A DNA stretch of 6,340 nucleotides. It comes from JBDTRY01 sp039931435 (GTDB lineage: Bacteria; Acidobacteriota; Thermoanaerobaculia; Gp7-AA8). Where the stretch lies: the NCBI GenBank assembly GCA_039931435.1, contig JBDTRY010000221.1, forward strand, positions 1-6,340. The letters are read 5' to 3'. The notes under the pieces are model-generated. The model did not search any database and was not told where the DNA came from. It worked only from the letters and a program-made list of their open reading frames with translations. Shown one piece after another: positions 1 to 5,236 of this stretch (position 1 is its first letter; every line of letters starts with the position of its first letter). The position numbers and the translations under genes are program-made.

Positions 1-129
1 CTTCAGTACATTCTTGGCGAGCGTCGCGAACCGGTGAATATGCACGCCAAGACCACTCAAGCCCTGTACTTTTCGCTGGCCTTTCTGGCCATTCTGATCG
101 TTGTGGTCGTGGTCTCCGTGATCACCTGA
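1..129 (+). CDS. C-terminal end of an unidentified membrane protein (5' truncated)
   Basis: Frame 1 is open from the first base to a TGA at 127-129, giving the last 42 residues of a protein whose start lies left of the window. The visible part has a short polar stretch (LQYILGERREPVNMHAKTTQ) followed by about 20 hydrophobic residues (ALYFSLAFLAIL, then a run of valines), ending VSVIT. That is a C-terminal transmembrane helix with almost nothing after it. A soluble segment followed by a final helix occurs in many integral membrane families, including site-2 protease-like peptidases and transporters, and there is too little sequence to choose. About 300 non-coding bases separate it from the next gene, so it probably belongs to a different transcription unit from the ClpX-like gene. 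Confidence 0.6.
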   Translation, partial: LQYILGERREPVNMHAKTTQALYFSLAFLAILIVVVVVSVIT

Positions 130-427
130 TCGACGATTGGTCTGCCGTAATCTCGGACGTTGTCTGAAACGACGTCGTGGTCCGAAGGTTCAAACGATCG
201 CGGCTCGAACGTTGTGCGTCGCTGCGACGATCTCCGTAGCGGTCCACCGTGCTCTTTCCAGGCGTGGCGCGGCTCCAGTCAGCTCTTCCGCGGTGCAGAC
301 CTTCTCCCTTCTCAGTACGCAATTCGGCAACATACGCTCACGGGTCTGGCCTCCTCCCGGCGGATCGAGCTGCCGCAGAAGCCAATGGGCACCCGCACCA
401 TTTCCCGCGCCAGTACAATAGATCCCC
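130..427. other. Intergenic region, no convincing gene; two small hairpins
   Basis: About 300 bases without a supportable gene. Open frames on both strands here give Arg/Ser/Pro-rich translations with no recognisable motif. Two structures are visible. The first, 154-184, has arms CGGAC (154-158) and GTCCG (180-184) enclosing an inner GTTGT/ACGAC stem (159-163 with 169-173, loop CTGAA) and a 6-nt one-sided bulge. The second is the perfect short hairpin CGTCG-ctg-CGACG at 217-229. Neither is followed by a T-run, so neither is a clear intrinsic terminator for the upstream gene. I looked for tRNA T-arms and the SRP RNA core loop and found no match. Confidence 0.4.
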
Positions 428-430
428 ATG
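414..430 (+). promoter_or_regulatory. Possible -10 box for a leaderless clpX-like/ftsY transcript
   Basis: TACAAT at 414-419 differs from the consensus -10 hexamer at one position and lies 8 nt before the ATG at 428. A transcript starting at the usual distance downstream would begin at or within a base or two of the start codon. No Shine-Dalgarno sequence precedes this ATG (the intervening bases are AGATCCCC), which fits leaderless translation. Against it, no recognisable -35 hexamer sits 16-18 nt upstream (acccgc region) and there is no extended -10 TG. The match could be chance. Confidence 0.3.
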
Positions 431-1513
431 CCCGCACCCCGCCCGCAGGAAATCTTCGACGAGCTTCGCCGCACCGTTCTCGGCCAGGAAGAAGCTTTAC
501 GAGAGATCGCCGTGGCCCTGGTCAAGCACCTCGTCGGTCACCCGGCGGGCAACATTCTCCTTGTGGGCAATTCCGGGTCGGGAAAGACAACGCTGATGAA
601 AGCCATCGAAGCCCTTCTGGGCAGTGATGAGGATCTGGCTTCCTGGTCGAACGTCATTCGCATCAACGCCAGTGTCCTCGCCGAAGATCGCCAGGGTTAT
701 GGCCGGGCCGTTCTTTCCCGGTTGTACGGCAACGCTCTGAAGAAACTCGGCCCAGACAGGATGCAGGATGCCTTGCGAATGGTCGAACGGGGGATCGTCT
801 TCATCGACGAGATCGACAAGGTCCGGGCGCAGGTTGGAGCCGTCCCCAGTGTTCGGGGAATCGTTGCCCAGGAAGCTCTGCTGACGCTGATGGAAAACGA
901 GAACGTCGAGTTCGAAGTGGACCTTCCGCTTCCGGCCACGGTCTCGATCAATTCCTCCGGCATTCTGTTCGTGGCCGCTGGAGCGTTCGAAGACCTGTAC
1001 GACACCGTGCTGCGCCGGGCCATCATCGGAAGCGACGGGCATCCCCTGCGCCCTGTAGTCGTGGTCTCGCAGGGAGGTGAAGTGCGGGAGGAGCTGCCCT
1101 TCCACCTTCGCGATCACCTGAAGTACGAGGATCTTTTCCAGTACGGCATGCTTCCCCAGTTCGTATCCCGGTTCGAGTCGCTGGTGGTCATGAACGATCT
1201 GGGGCAATCCGATCTGGCGCGAATTTTTATCGAGCCGGAGCGTTCAATATTCCGGGTCTCGCGGGAGTATTTCGCGGGATTCGGAATCGATCTGCAGATT
1301 ACCCGGGCGGCCGTCCTATCCATTGCCTGGGCCGCCGCAAAGCAGAAGCGGCTTGGCGCCCGAGCGCTGAAAGATGTTTACCGGCGCGTCATCCGCCAGC
1401 TGGAGTTCGATCCCGGTCCGCAGAAGGGCGCGGAGGAATCGACAGTAATCACCGTCGACGAAGCGATGATCCAGCGGACCCTCCCCGAATCCGAAGAACA
1501 AGGAAAACGATGA
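428..1513 (+). CDS. ClpX/HslU-family AAA+ ATPase, divergent, without zinc domain or IGF loop
   Basis: A 361-residue AAA+ protein most like the ATPase core of ClpX. Visible motifs: Walker A GNSGSGKT (47-54), Walker B GIVFIDEIDK (122-131), the ClpX/HslU signature GILFVAAGAF (178-187), the box EDLFQYGMLPQFVSRF (234-249) that aligns with ClpX EDLIKFGLIPEFIGRL and carries the arginine-finger Arg248, and a sensor-2 GAR (310-312). ATP hydrolysis is therefore expected. The central-pore GYVG motif appears as QGYGR (89-93), keeping the aromatic. Compared with ClpX, the N-terminal Cys4 zinc domain is absent (only about 16 residues precede VLGQE). The RKH loop region is shortened to an acidic stretch (158-172), and the ClpP-docking IGF loop is replaced by IIGSDGHPLRP (199-209). 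It may act as a ClpP-independent unfoldase or remodeller. The start is fixed by an in-frame TAG at 419-421. The 3' end overlaps ftsY by ATGA. I withhold the symbol clpX because the defining accessory parts are missing. Confidence 0.88.
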   Translation: MPAPRPQEIFDELRRTVLGQEEALREIAVALVKHLVGHPAGNILLVGNSGSGKTTLMKAIEALLGSDEDLASWSNVIRINASVLAEDRQGYGRAVLSRLYGNALKKLGPDRMQDALRMVERGIVFIDEIDKVRAQVGAVPSVRGIVAQEALLTLMENENVEFEVDLPLPATVSINSSGILFVAAGAFEDLYDTVLRRAIIGSDGHPLRPVVVVSQGGEVREELPFHLRDHLKYEDLFQYGMLPQFVSRFESLVVMNDLGQSDLARIFIEPERSIFRVSREYFAGFGIDLQITRAAVLSIAWAAAKQKRLGARALKDVYRRVIRQLEFDPGPQKGAEESTVITVDEAMIQRTLPESEEQGKR

Positions 1514-2448
1514 ACCCCACACAGAACAAGTCGTTCATGGCAAAGCTCAAACGCGGGCTTTTCATGACGCATACGGAAATCATCGAGAAAATGAAGGAGG
1601 CGGTGACGCCGGGCCTTCCTGTGGATCAGTCGGTCATCGATGGACTGGAGGAGGGACTGCTCGGCGCGGACGTCGGCGCGGAGCTCTCCACGACAATCAT
1701 CGCGCGCCTGCAGGCACGCGTGCGCCGTGATGACATCCGCACGGTGGAGCAACTCACCGCCGCGTTACGTGAGGAAACCCGCGAACTCATCCCCCAACGG
1801 GAGGTCGCTGCCGTCGACCTCGACAGCGCAAAGCCATTCGTCATTCTGGTGGTGGGCGTGAACGGCACCGGCAAGACGACCACGATCGCCAAGCTCGCTC
1901 AGCGATGGAAGAATGAGGGCCGCTCGGTGATCGTCGGTGCCGCGGATACGTTCCGGGCCGCGGCCATCGAACAGTTGCAGATGTGGACCGATCGCGTTGG
2001 TGTACCCCTGGTCAAGCATCGCGCCGGGTCCGACCCCGCAGCCGTTGCTCACGATACGGTCAGTGCCGCGAAATCGCGGCGAGCGGATGTGGTGCTCATC
2101 GACACCGCCGGACGGCTGCATAACAAATCGCATCTGATGCTGGAGCTCTCCAAGATCCGCCGGGTCATCGACAAGGAGCTGCCGGGCTCACCGCACGAGA
2201 CGCTGCTCGTTCTCGACGGCACCACAGGCCAGAACGGAGTGAGTCAGGCCGAAGCATTTCTGGAAGCCGTGAAGGTGACCGGCATCGTCATCACGAAACT
2301 CGACGGCACGGCAAAAGGTGGCGTAATTCTCTCGATCATGCGCCAGTTCGCAATCCCGGTGAAGTTCGTGGGCGTCGGCGAAAGTGCTGACGACCTCATC
2401 CCGTTCGATCCGAACGACTATCTGCAGACGCTGTTCGAGTCCGAGTAG
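1510..2448 (+). CDS. ftsY: Signal recognition particle receptor FtsY (SRP GTPase, NG domain)
   Basis: The membrane-associated GTPase that docks with the SRP protein Ffh and delivers ribosome-nascent chains to the Sec translocon. The 312 residues hold an N domain of helices (about 11-95) and a complete G domain: P-loop GVNGTGKTTT (116-125), DTFRAAA (146-152), DTAGR (198-202), TGQNGVSQAEAF (239-250), specificity motif TKLDGTAKGG (262-271) and the closing GVGESADDL (288-296). The long acidic A domain of enterobacterial FtsY is missing; the protein opens almost directly on the helix KLKRGLFMTHTEI, so membrane contact would rely on this N-terminal amphipathic segment. The ATG overlaps the previous stop (ATGA at 1510-1513) with AAGGA at 1500-1504, 5 nt ahead, supporting translational coupling. 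A second in-frame ATG at 1537 (Met10) is an alternative start. Confidence 0.96.
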   Translation: MNPTQNKSFMAKLKRGLFMTHTEIIEKMKEAVTPGLPVDQSVIDGLEEGLLGADVGAELSTTIIARLQARVRRDDIRTVEQLTAALREETRELIPQREVAAVDLDSAKPFVILVVGVNGTGKTTTIAKLAQRWKNEGRSVIVGAADTFRAAAIEQLQMWTDRVGVPLVKHRAGSDPAAVAHDTVSAAKSRRADVVLIDTAGRLHNKSHLMLELSKIRRVIDKELPGSPHETLLVLDGTTGQNGVSQAEAFLEAVKVTGIVITKLDGTAKGGVILSIMRQFAIPVKFVGVGESADDLIPFDPNDYLQTLFESE

Positions 2449-2512
2449 TCTGAACATTTCGGGGGTGAACATCTCGAGGTCCGGACAATCGGATGCGGCC
2501 TGACGCGGAGCC

Positions 2513-2549
2513 GTGGGCGGGCCAGGCCACAGCGCCCACACTACTTTTT
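2513..2549 (+). terminator. Candidate intrinsic terminator at the ftsY / ferredoxin convergent junction
   Basis: A 7-bp perfect GC-rich stem, GTGGGCG (2513-2519) with CGCCCAC (2533-2539), encloses a 13-nt loop that contains GGCCAGGCC. After five bases comes TTTTT (2545-2549). It begins about 65 nt after the ftsY stop. The U-tract falls inside the last codons of the opposing ferredoxin gene. The 5-nt gap between stem and T-run and the wide loop make it weaker than a textbook terminator. Confidence 0.4.
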
Positions 2550-2873
2550 CCCGGGCAGGTACTCCGCCGGATCGAGCTCTTTGTTCACGGCCGGTGGTCC
2601 ATCGCCATTCTCACCGTGGTACACGCGCAGGGCAGACTTGCGATCGAGGTGCGAGTAGACCGTTCCTTCCGGGTAGACGATCATATTCGGGCCATAGTCG
2701 CAGAGGTCGAGGCAGGAAACGGAACAGACGCGGACCGTCGACTTCCGGCCCAGCGACTTGTTCAGATCCTTCAGCTCGGAGCGGATCTCTTCTCCGCGCT
2801 CCTTGCCGCGATCCTCGTTGTTGCACCTCGATCCCGTGCAGACCAGGAAATGCTTTTCGTAGGGGTATCTCAA
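2541..2873 (-). CDS. Thioredoxin-fold (2Fe-2S) ferredoxin
   Basis: A 110-residue protein that reads end to end as a thioredoxin-like [2Fe-2S] ferredoxin, a small cytoplasmic electron carrier whose cluster is held by two pairs of cysteines. The first pair is in HFLVCTGSRCNNED (Cys12, Cys17) and the second in SCLDLCDYGPNMIVYPEG (Cys54, Cys58), the latter followed by the family's typical GP-x-hydrophobic-YPEGT segment. An extra Cys50 (VRVCSVSC) is unusual at this place. The partner enzyme is not in the window. The start is TTG at 2873-2871: an in-frame TAA at 2882-2880 leaves only two other codons upstream, and the next possible start would cut into the first Cys region. No strong Shine-Dalgarno sequence precedes it, suggesting low translation. 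It lies 95 nt downstream of the DUF4097-like gene on the same strand and converges with ftsY. Confidence 0.88.
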   Translation of the reverse strand: MRYPYEKHFLVCTGSRCNNEDRGKERGEEIRSELKDLNKSLGRKSTVRVCSVSCLDLCDYGPNMIVYPEGTVYSHLDRKSALRVYHGENGDGPPAVNKELDPAEYLPGKK

Positions 2874-2907
2874 GTCAGCTTACCGTACGCACCGGAACAA
2901 GGGACTG

Positions 2908-2954
2908 CCTCGGTTGATTCGCGCGGGCGGTATGCGGCCCCGGGTGGCCCGAGG
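2908..2954. repeat. Inverted repeat between the exported-protein and ferredoxin genes
   Basis: CCTCGG (2908-2913) and CCGAGG (2949-2954) form a 6-bp inverted repeat. Inside it lies the tight hairpin CGGG-tgg-CCCG (2941-2951), which overlaps the outer right arm. The two folds exclude each other. No T-run follows on the - strand, so a terminator is not supported; a processing or attenuation element, or chance in GC-rich DNA, are equally possible. Confidence 0.25.
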
Positions 2955-2968
2955 TGACTGCAGGACCG

Positions 2969-3646
2969 TCACTCCACCAGCTGAATGTCGATGTTGCCGA
3001 CGGTGACCATCACAGAAAGGTCTGACCGTCCGCTGGCGTTGAGGAAACGCGTTTTTCCGGCAAAGAGCCCCTCGCGCTCGATGATCTGCGTTCCCAGATT
3101 CGTGGTCACGTCACCCGCGGTGGCCCGTGCTTCCAGTTCGTGCACCTCTCGCCTGGGGACGACAACGTTAACGTCGCCGCTGCGCATCTCCACGTTGATG
3201 TCTCCGAACGTACCGGTGAGGTCGACCTGCCCAGCCAGTTGACGCACTTCCACGTGCATCCCTTTCGGCAGACGAACGTGAACTGTGAACCTGGTCTGTG
3301 ATCCCTGAGAGCTGCGTCCCTGAGCGCCATCTCCGAAGGAACGTTTGACGAACGCGCGCGTTCCTTCCACGGTGATGGCGGCCCCGGAGCTGTTCACGAT
3401 CTGCTGAGCACGAGCCTGTTCGCTCGCTTCTTCCCAGGCGCGGGTAGCCGTTCCGAACACCTCGATCTGATCTCCGATTGTGTTCTGCACATCCAGCTCG
3501 GCTGCGGGGATGTTGATCTGCACCCGAAGAATCCCTTTTGAGGGGCGGACTGCGCGAAAATCGTGAGTGACGTTCTGGGCAGCGAAGGCCGCGGGGGCAA
3601 GGGCCAGCAGAACAAGGAAGCGGACGTAGCGCATCGTGGTCATCAT
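2969..3646 (-). CDS. Exported DUF4097-like beta-repeat (putative adhesin) protein
   Basis: A 225-residue protein with a signal peptide: MRYVR, then FLVLLALAPAAFA, with a likely cut after AFA (residue 22). The mature part has alternating short beta strands and recurring Gly-Asp or Gly-Asn turns (FGD 147-149, SGD 156-158, AGD 177-179, VGN 216-218). This is the pattern of DUF4097/DUF4098 putative adhesin domains, which form right-handed beta-solenoid-like folds at the cell surface or in the periplasm. The biochemical role of that family is poorly known. Two tandem ATGs open the gene (3646-3644 and 3643-3641). GGAGG at 3654-3650 sits 3 nt from the first and 6 nt from the second, so the second is the more likely start. 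Cys is absent from the mature chain. No transmembrane helix or anchor is seen at the C terminus. Confidence 0.75.
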   Translation of the reverse strand: MMTTMRYVRFLVLLALAPAAFAAQNVTHDFRAVRPSKGILRVQINIPAAELDVQNTIGDQIEVFGTATRAWEEASEQARAQQIVNSSGAAITVEGTRAFVKRSFGDGAQGRSSQGSQTRFTVHVRLPKGMHVEVRQLAGQVDLTGTFGDINVEMRSGDVNVVVPRREVHELEARATAGDVTTNLGTQIIEREGLFAGKTRFLNASGRSDLSVMVTVGNIDIQLVE

Positions 3647-3670
3647 GAACCTCCGGTGATCGAGAGTTGC

Positions 3671-3683
3671 TTGATTCGATCAA
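3671..3683. promoter_or_regulatory. Palindrome upstream of the exported-protein gene
   Basis: TTGAT-tcg-ATCAA at 3671-3683 is a perfect 5-bp-arm palindrome, 25-40 nt before the start of the - strand DUF4097-like gene and in its expected promoter region. It could be an operator for a dimeric regulator. A second, looser inverted repeat, GCTGAG (3689-3694) with CTCAGC (3706-3711), lies next to it. I do not see convincing -35/-10 boxes here, so the assignment is tentative. Confidence 0.25.
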
Positions 3684-3734
3684 CAGCCGCTGAGCTGCAG
3701 GCATTCTCAGCTTCATGGATCCGAGCATGGAACC

Positions 3735-3766
3735 AAACGAAAAAGAGGGGCCACCATGGCCCCTCT
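3735..3766 (-). terminator. Strong intrinsic terminator of the tiny basic-protein gene
   Basis: A perfect 10-bp stem, AGAGGGGCCA (3744-3753) with TGGCCCCTCT (3757-3766), has a 3-nt loop. Read on the - strand it is followed by TTTT (3743-3740), then CG and TTT. It lies 34 nt after the stop codon of the 24-residue gene and about 90 nt before the DUF4097-like gene. This separates the two as independent transcription units. Confidence 0.88.
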
Positions 3767-3800
3767 GTACGACTCCCCAATTACAAGAACTGGATCTCGG

Positions 3801-3875
3801 TTACTTCTTTTTCGATTTGCCTTTGCTGGAGGATGACTTCTTGGACGAGGATTTAGCTGCTTTCTTCGTAGCCAT
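3801..3875 (-). CDS. 24-residue Lys/Ser/Ala-rich basic protein
   Basis: ATG at 3875-3873 to TAA at 3803-3801 encodes 24 residues: ten Lys, eight Ser, three Ala, and one each of Met, Thr and Gly. It begins MATKKAAKSSS and ends GKSKKK. There are no acidic, aromatic or Cys residues, so it should be disordered and strongly positive, like a histone-H1-type tail or a small nucleic-acid- or ribosome-binding peptide. The composition does not identify a family. That it is a gene rests on context: a purine-rich GGTGGTGAG before the ATG, a promoter with consensus -35 upstream, and a strong terminator 34 nt after the stop, all on the same strand. GTG codons at 3887 and 3884 are in-frame alternative starts that would add three or four residues. 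Confidence 0.7.
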   Translation of the reverse strand: MATKKAAKSSSKKSSSSKGKSKKK

Positions 3876-3890
3876 TGAGCTCACCACCTT

Positions 3891-3911
3891 TCATGCCGTA
3901 CGGGACCTCAC
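3891..3911 (-). CDS. Possible 6-codon upstream ORF (MRSRTA) in the leader
   Basis: The best Shine-Dalgarno sequence in the leader, AAGGAGG (3925-3919), sits 7 nt before a GTG at 3911-3909. This starts a 6-codon frame, MRSRTA, ending at TGA 3893-3891. The frame is the same as that of the 24-residue protein and its stop is 15 nt before that ATG. The second codon is AGG, a codon usually scarce in GC-rich genomes. It could be a regulatory leader peptide or a ribosome-loading site that feeds the downstream start by reinitiation. A GTG after a good SD can also arise by chance. Confidence 0.35.
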   Translation of the reverse strand: MRSRTA

Positions 3912-3983
3912 GGTCGCGCCTCCTTGGCAAGAACGCCGGAGTTCAATCCGACGCAATTTAAATTCGATCTGAAATGAACATGC

Positions 3984-4004
3984 ATGAATATCTTGAATGA
4001 ATAT
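3984..4004. repeat. Direct repeat ATGAATAT overlapping the -10 / start-site region
   Basis: ATGAATAT occurs at 3984-3991 and again at 3997-4004, a 13-nt offset. The pair spans the predicted -10 and transcription start of the tiny basic-protein gene. A palindromic ATGCAT adjoins it at 3980-3985, and a related ATGAAC precedes that. The position fits an operator, though AT-rich promoter sequence favours such matches. Confidence 0.4.
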
Positions 4005-4028
4005 GCGAGCGATGCACGATATTGTCAA
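4000..4028 (-). promoter_or_regulatory. Sigma-70-type promoter of the tiny basic-protein gene
   Basis: On the - strand, a perfect TTGACA (4028-4023) is followed after 17 nt by CATATT (4005-4000), which matches the -10 consensus at four of six positions. An A-tract (complement of TTTTTT at 4032-4037) lies just upstream of the -35, as in an UP element. The surrounding 3950-4065 is clearly richer in A+T than the coding DNA on either side. The predicted start near 3993 gives a leader of about 117 nt before the ATG at 3875. Confidence 0.65.
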
Positions 4029-4118
4029 GTGTTTTTTCGTCACCTAATTGCGACCTCAATTTTTCGTTGCGCGCAGTTCGGCTGAAGTCGAGGCGAAGGA
4101 ACGAAGGTGAAGGGGACG

Positions 4119-5192
4119 TCAGTGACGGTCGCTGATCGATGAGCGATAGACCGCAAGCGTTTTTTCAGCGCAGGTTTTCCACGTGAAGGATTTCGCTCGT
4201 TCACGTCCGCGATCGATCATGACTTCGCGTCTGGAACGGTCCCGCAGCACTGCGATGATCGTCGTGGCAATGGACTGAGGTGAGCGCGCATCGAATACGG
4301 CCACGGCCTCTCCACCGACTTCCACGAGCGCGGCGATCTTCGAAACCGCGCAGGGTACTCCCGAAGCCATCGCTTCCAGTACGGGAAGTCCGAACCCTTC
4401 TTCCAGACTGGGCTGAACGAGCATCAGCGCTCCGCGGTAAAGAGCGTGAAGTTCCTCATCAGAAACAAATCCCGTACAGGTCACCGCGGCTTGATCCCGG
4501 GCCGGGCGTGGCTGGGATCCGGCCACGACCAGCTGGATTTCGGGATGGGTGAAACGCACGATGGCGAAGGCCTGCAGAAGCCCTTGAAGATTCTTGTGAG
4601 GCTTGTCGTTTCCGACGAACAGAAGGTACGGGCCCTCTCGCAGATCGAGCCGGGCCAGGATGGAAGCATCGTCGTTGGAGACATTCGAGGTGAACCGGGG
4701 ATTCACTCCGTTCGGCGTGACCACCGTTTTACCGGCCGCTTCCGGGAAACGGTCCACGAGCTGGTCCTTCACGGCGGCGGAGACGGTGAGCACCGCCCGG
4801 CTGGAGCCGACGGCGCGGGCCATCATCCATCGGGCGTAGGGTCGTTCCATCACATTCCGGCGAGGTTGATTGAGATGGATGAGATCGTGGATGGTGACGA
4901 TGGCCGGCGTCTCGGTGAAGGGAAGGACATAGTGAGGAGCGTGGAAAAGATCGAGAGCATTGCGCCGGATCTGCCGGCCCAGGGCGAACAACTCCCGCAC
5001 GCTGTAGTTCGGCGAGGCCTCATCGACAAACTCGAATCTCTCGCCTTGCGGAAGAAGTTCCCGGTCCGCGTTTTTGCAGAAGAGAACGTACCGTTCCGCT
5101 CCTGCGAGATCGGCGAGTGAATGTGTCAGCCCGCGAATGTAGGTGCCGATCCCGAAGTCTGCCGCTTTCCGGCAGTCGATTCCGATGCGCAC
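4119..5192 (-). CDS. GT-B glycosyltransferase (GT4-like)
   Basis: A 357-residue glycosyltransferase of the retaining GT4 type, which transfers a sugar from a nucleotide donor to a glycan or lipid acceptor at the cytoplasmic face. Features: the N-terminal VRIGIDCRKAADFGIGTY opening with its Gly loop (GIGTY 14-18), IHDL (101-104), TPNGV (159-163), the donor-domain FVGNDKPHKN (192-201), and the E-x7-E motif in EEGFGLPVLEAMASGVP (Glu265 and Glu273). The start chosen is GTG at 5192, because GT4 proteins normally begin with this M-x-I-G-I-D strand; it has no clear Shine-Dalgarno. TTG at 5231 is an alternative, 5 nt after the upstream gene's stop. The same frame stays open much further upstream, but that stretch is antisense-frame shadow of the neighbour. 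The sugar and acceptor cannot be told. Tandem arrangement with another GT4 gene suggests a surface-polysaccharide cluster. Confidence 0.88.
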   Translation of the reverse strand: MRIGIDCRKAADFGIGTYIRGLTHSLADLAGAERYVLFCKNADRELLPQGERFEFVDEASPNYSVRELFALGRQIRRNALDLFHAPHYVLPFTETPAIVTIHDLIHLNQPRRNVMERPYARWMMARAVGSSRAVLTVSAAVKDQLVDRFPEAAGKTVVTPNGVNPRFTSNVSNDDASILARLDLREGPYLLFVGNDKPHKNLQGLLQAFAIVRFTHPEIQLVVAGSQPRPARDQAAVTCTGFVSDEELHALYRGALMLVQPSLEEGFGLPVLEAMASGVPCAVSKIAALVEVGGEAVAVFDARSPQSIATTIIAVLRDRSRREVMIDRGRERAKSFTWKTCAEKTLAVYRSSISDRH

Positions 5193-5236
5193 CGAGTGAG
5201 TGTGGATGTTCGCCCCGCCTTCTGCAAACAAACGAT

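Larger units (their letters stand above)
3876..4118 (-). other. Intergenic leader/promoter region between the glycosyltransferase and tiny-protein genes
   Basis: These 243 bases hold the promoter, direct repeats and leader described separately, all serving the tiny basic-protein gene. The part next to the glycosyltransferase stop (about 4030-4118) has no clear intrinsic terminator; it contains only the palindrome TGCGCGCA (4068-4075) and AT-rich runs. Read-through from the glycosyltransferases into the tiny gene cannot be excluded. Confidence 0.5.

Noticed and set aside
335..410. Possible SRP RNA or tRNA near the ClpX-like/ftsY unit
   Set aside because: GGATCGAGCTGCCGC superficially recalls the SRP RNA core, but the conserved GGAAG loop and pairing arms are missing; no tRNA T-arm with a paired stem is found.
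160..627. + strand frame running from the intergenic region into the ClpX-like gene
   Set aside because: Low-complexity Arg/Ser/Pro translation overlapping the real gene's N terminus in a different frame.
497..1207. 236-codon - strand frame opposite the ClpX-like gene
   Set aside because: It is antisense to conserved Walker and ClpX motifs and its translation resembles no protein.
2493..2957. + strand open frames over the ferredoxin gene
   Set aside because: The - strand reading has clear ferredoxin cysteine motifs; the + strand translations have none.
4046..4064. AATTG-cgacct-CAATT followed by TTT on the + strand
   Set aside because: Only a 5-bp AT-rich stem and no + strand gene upstream that it could terminate.
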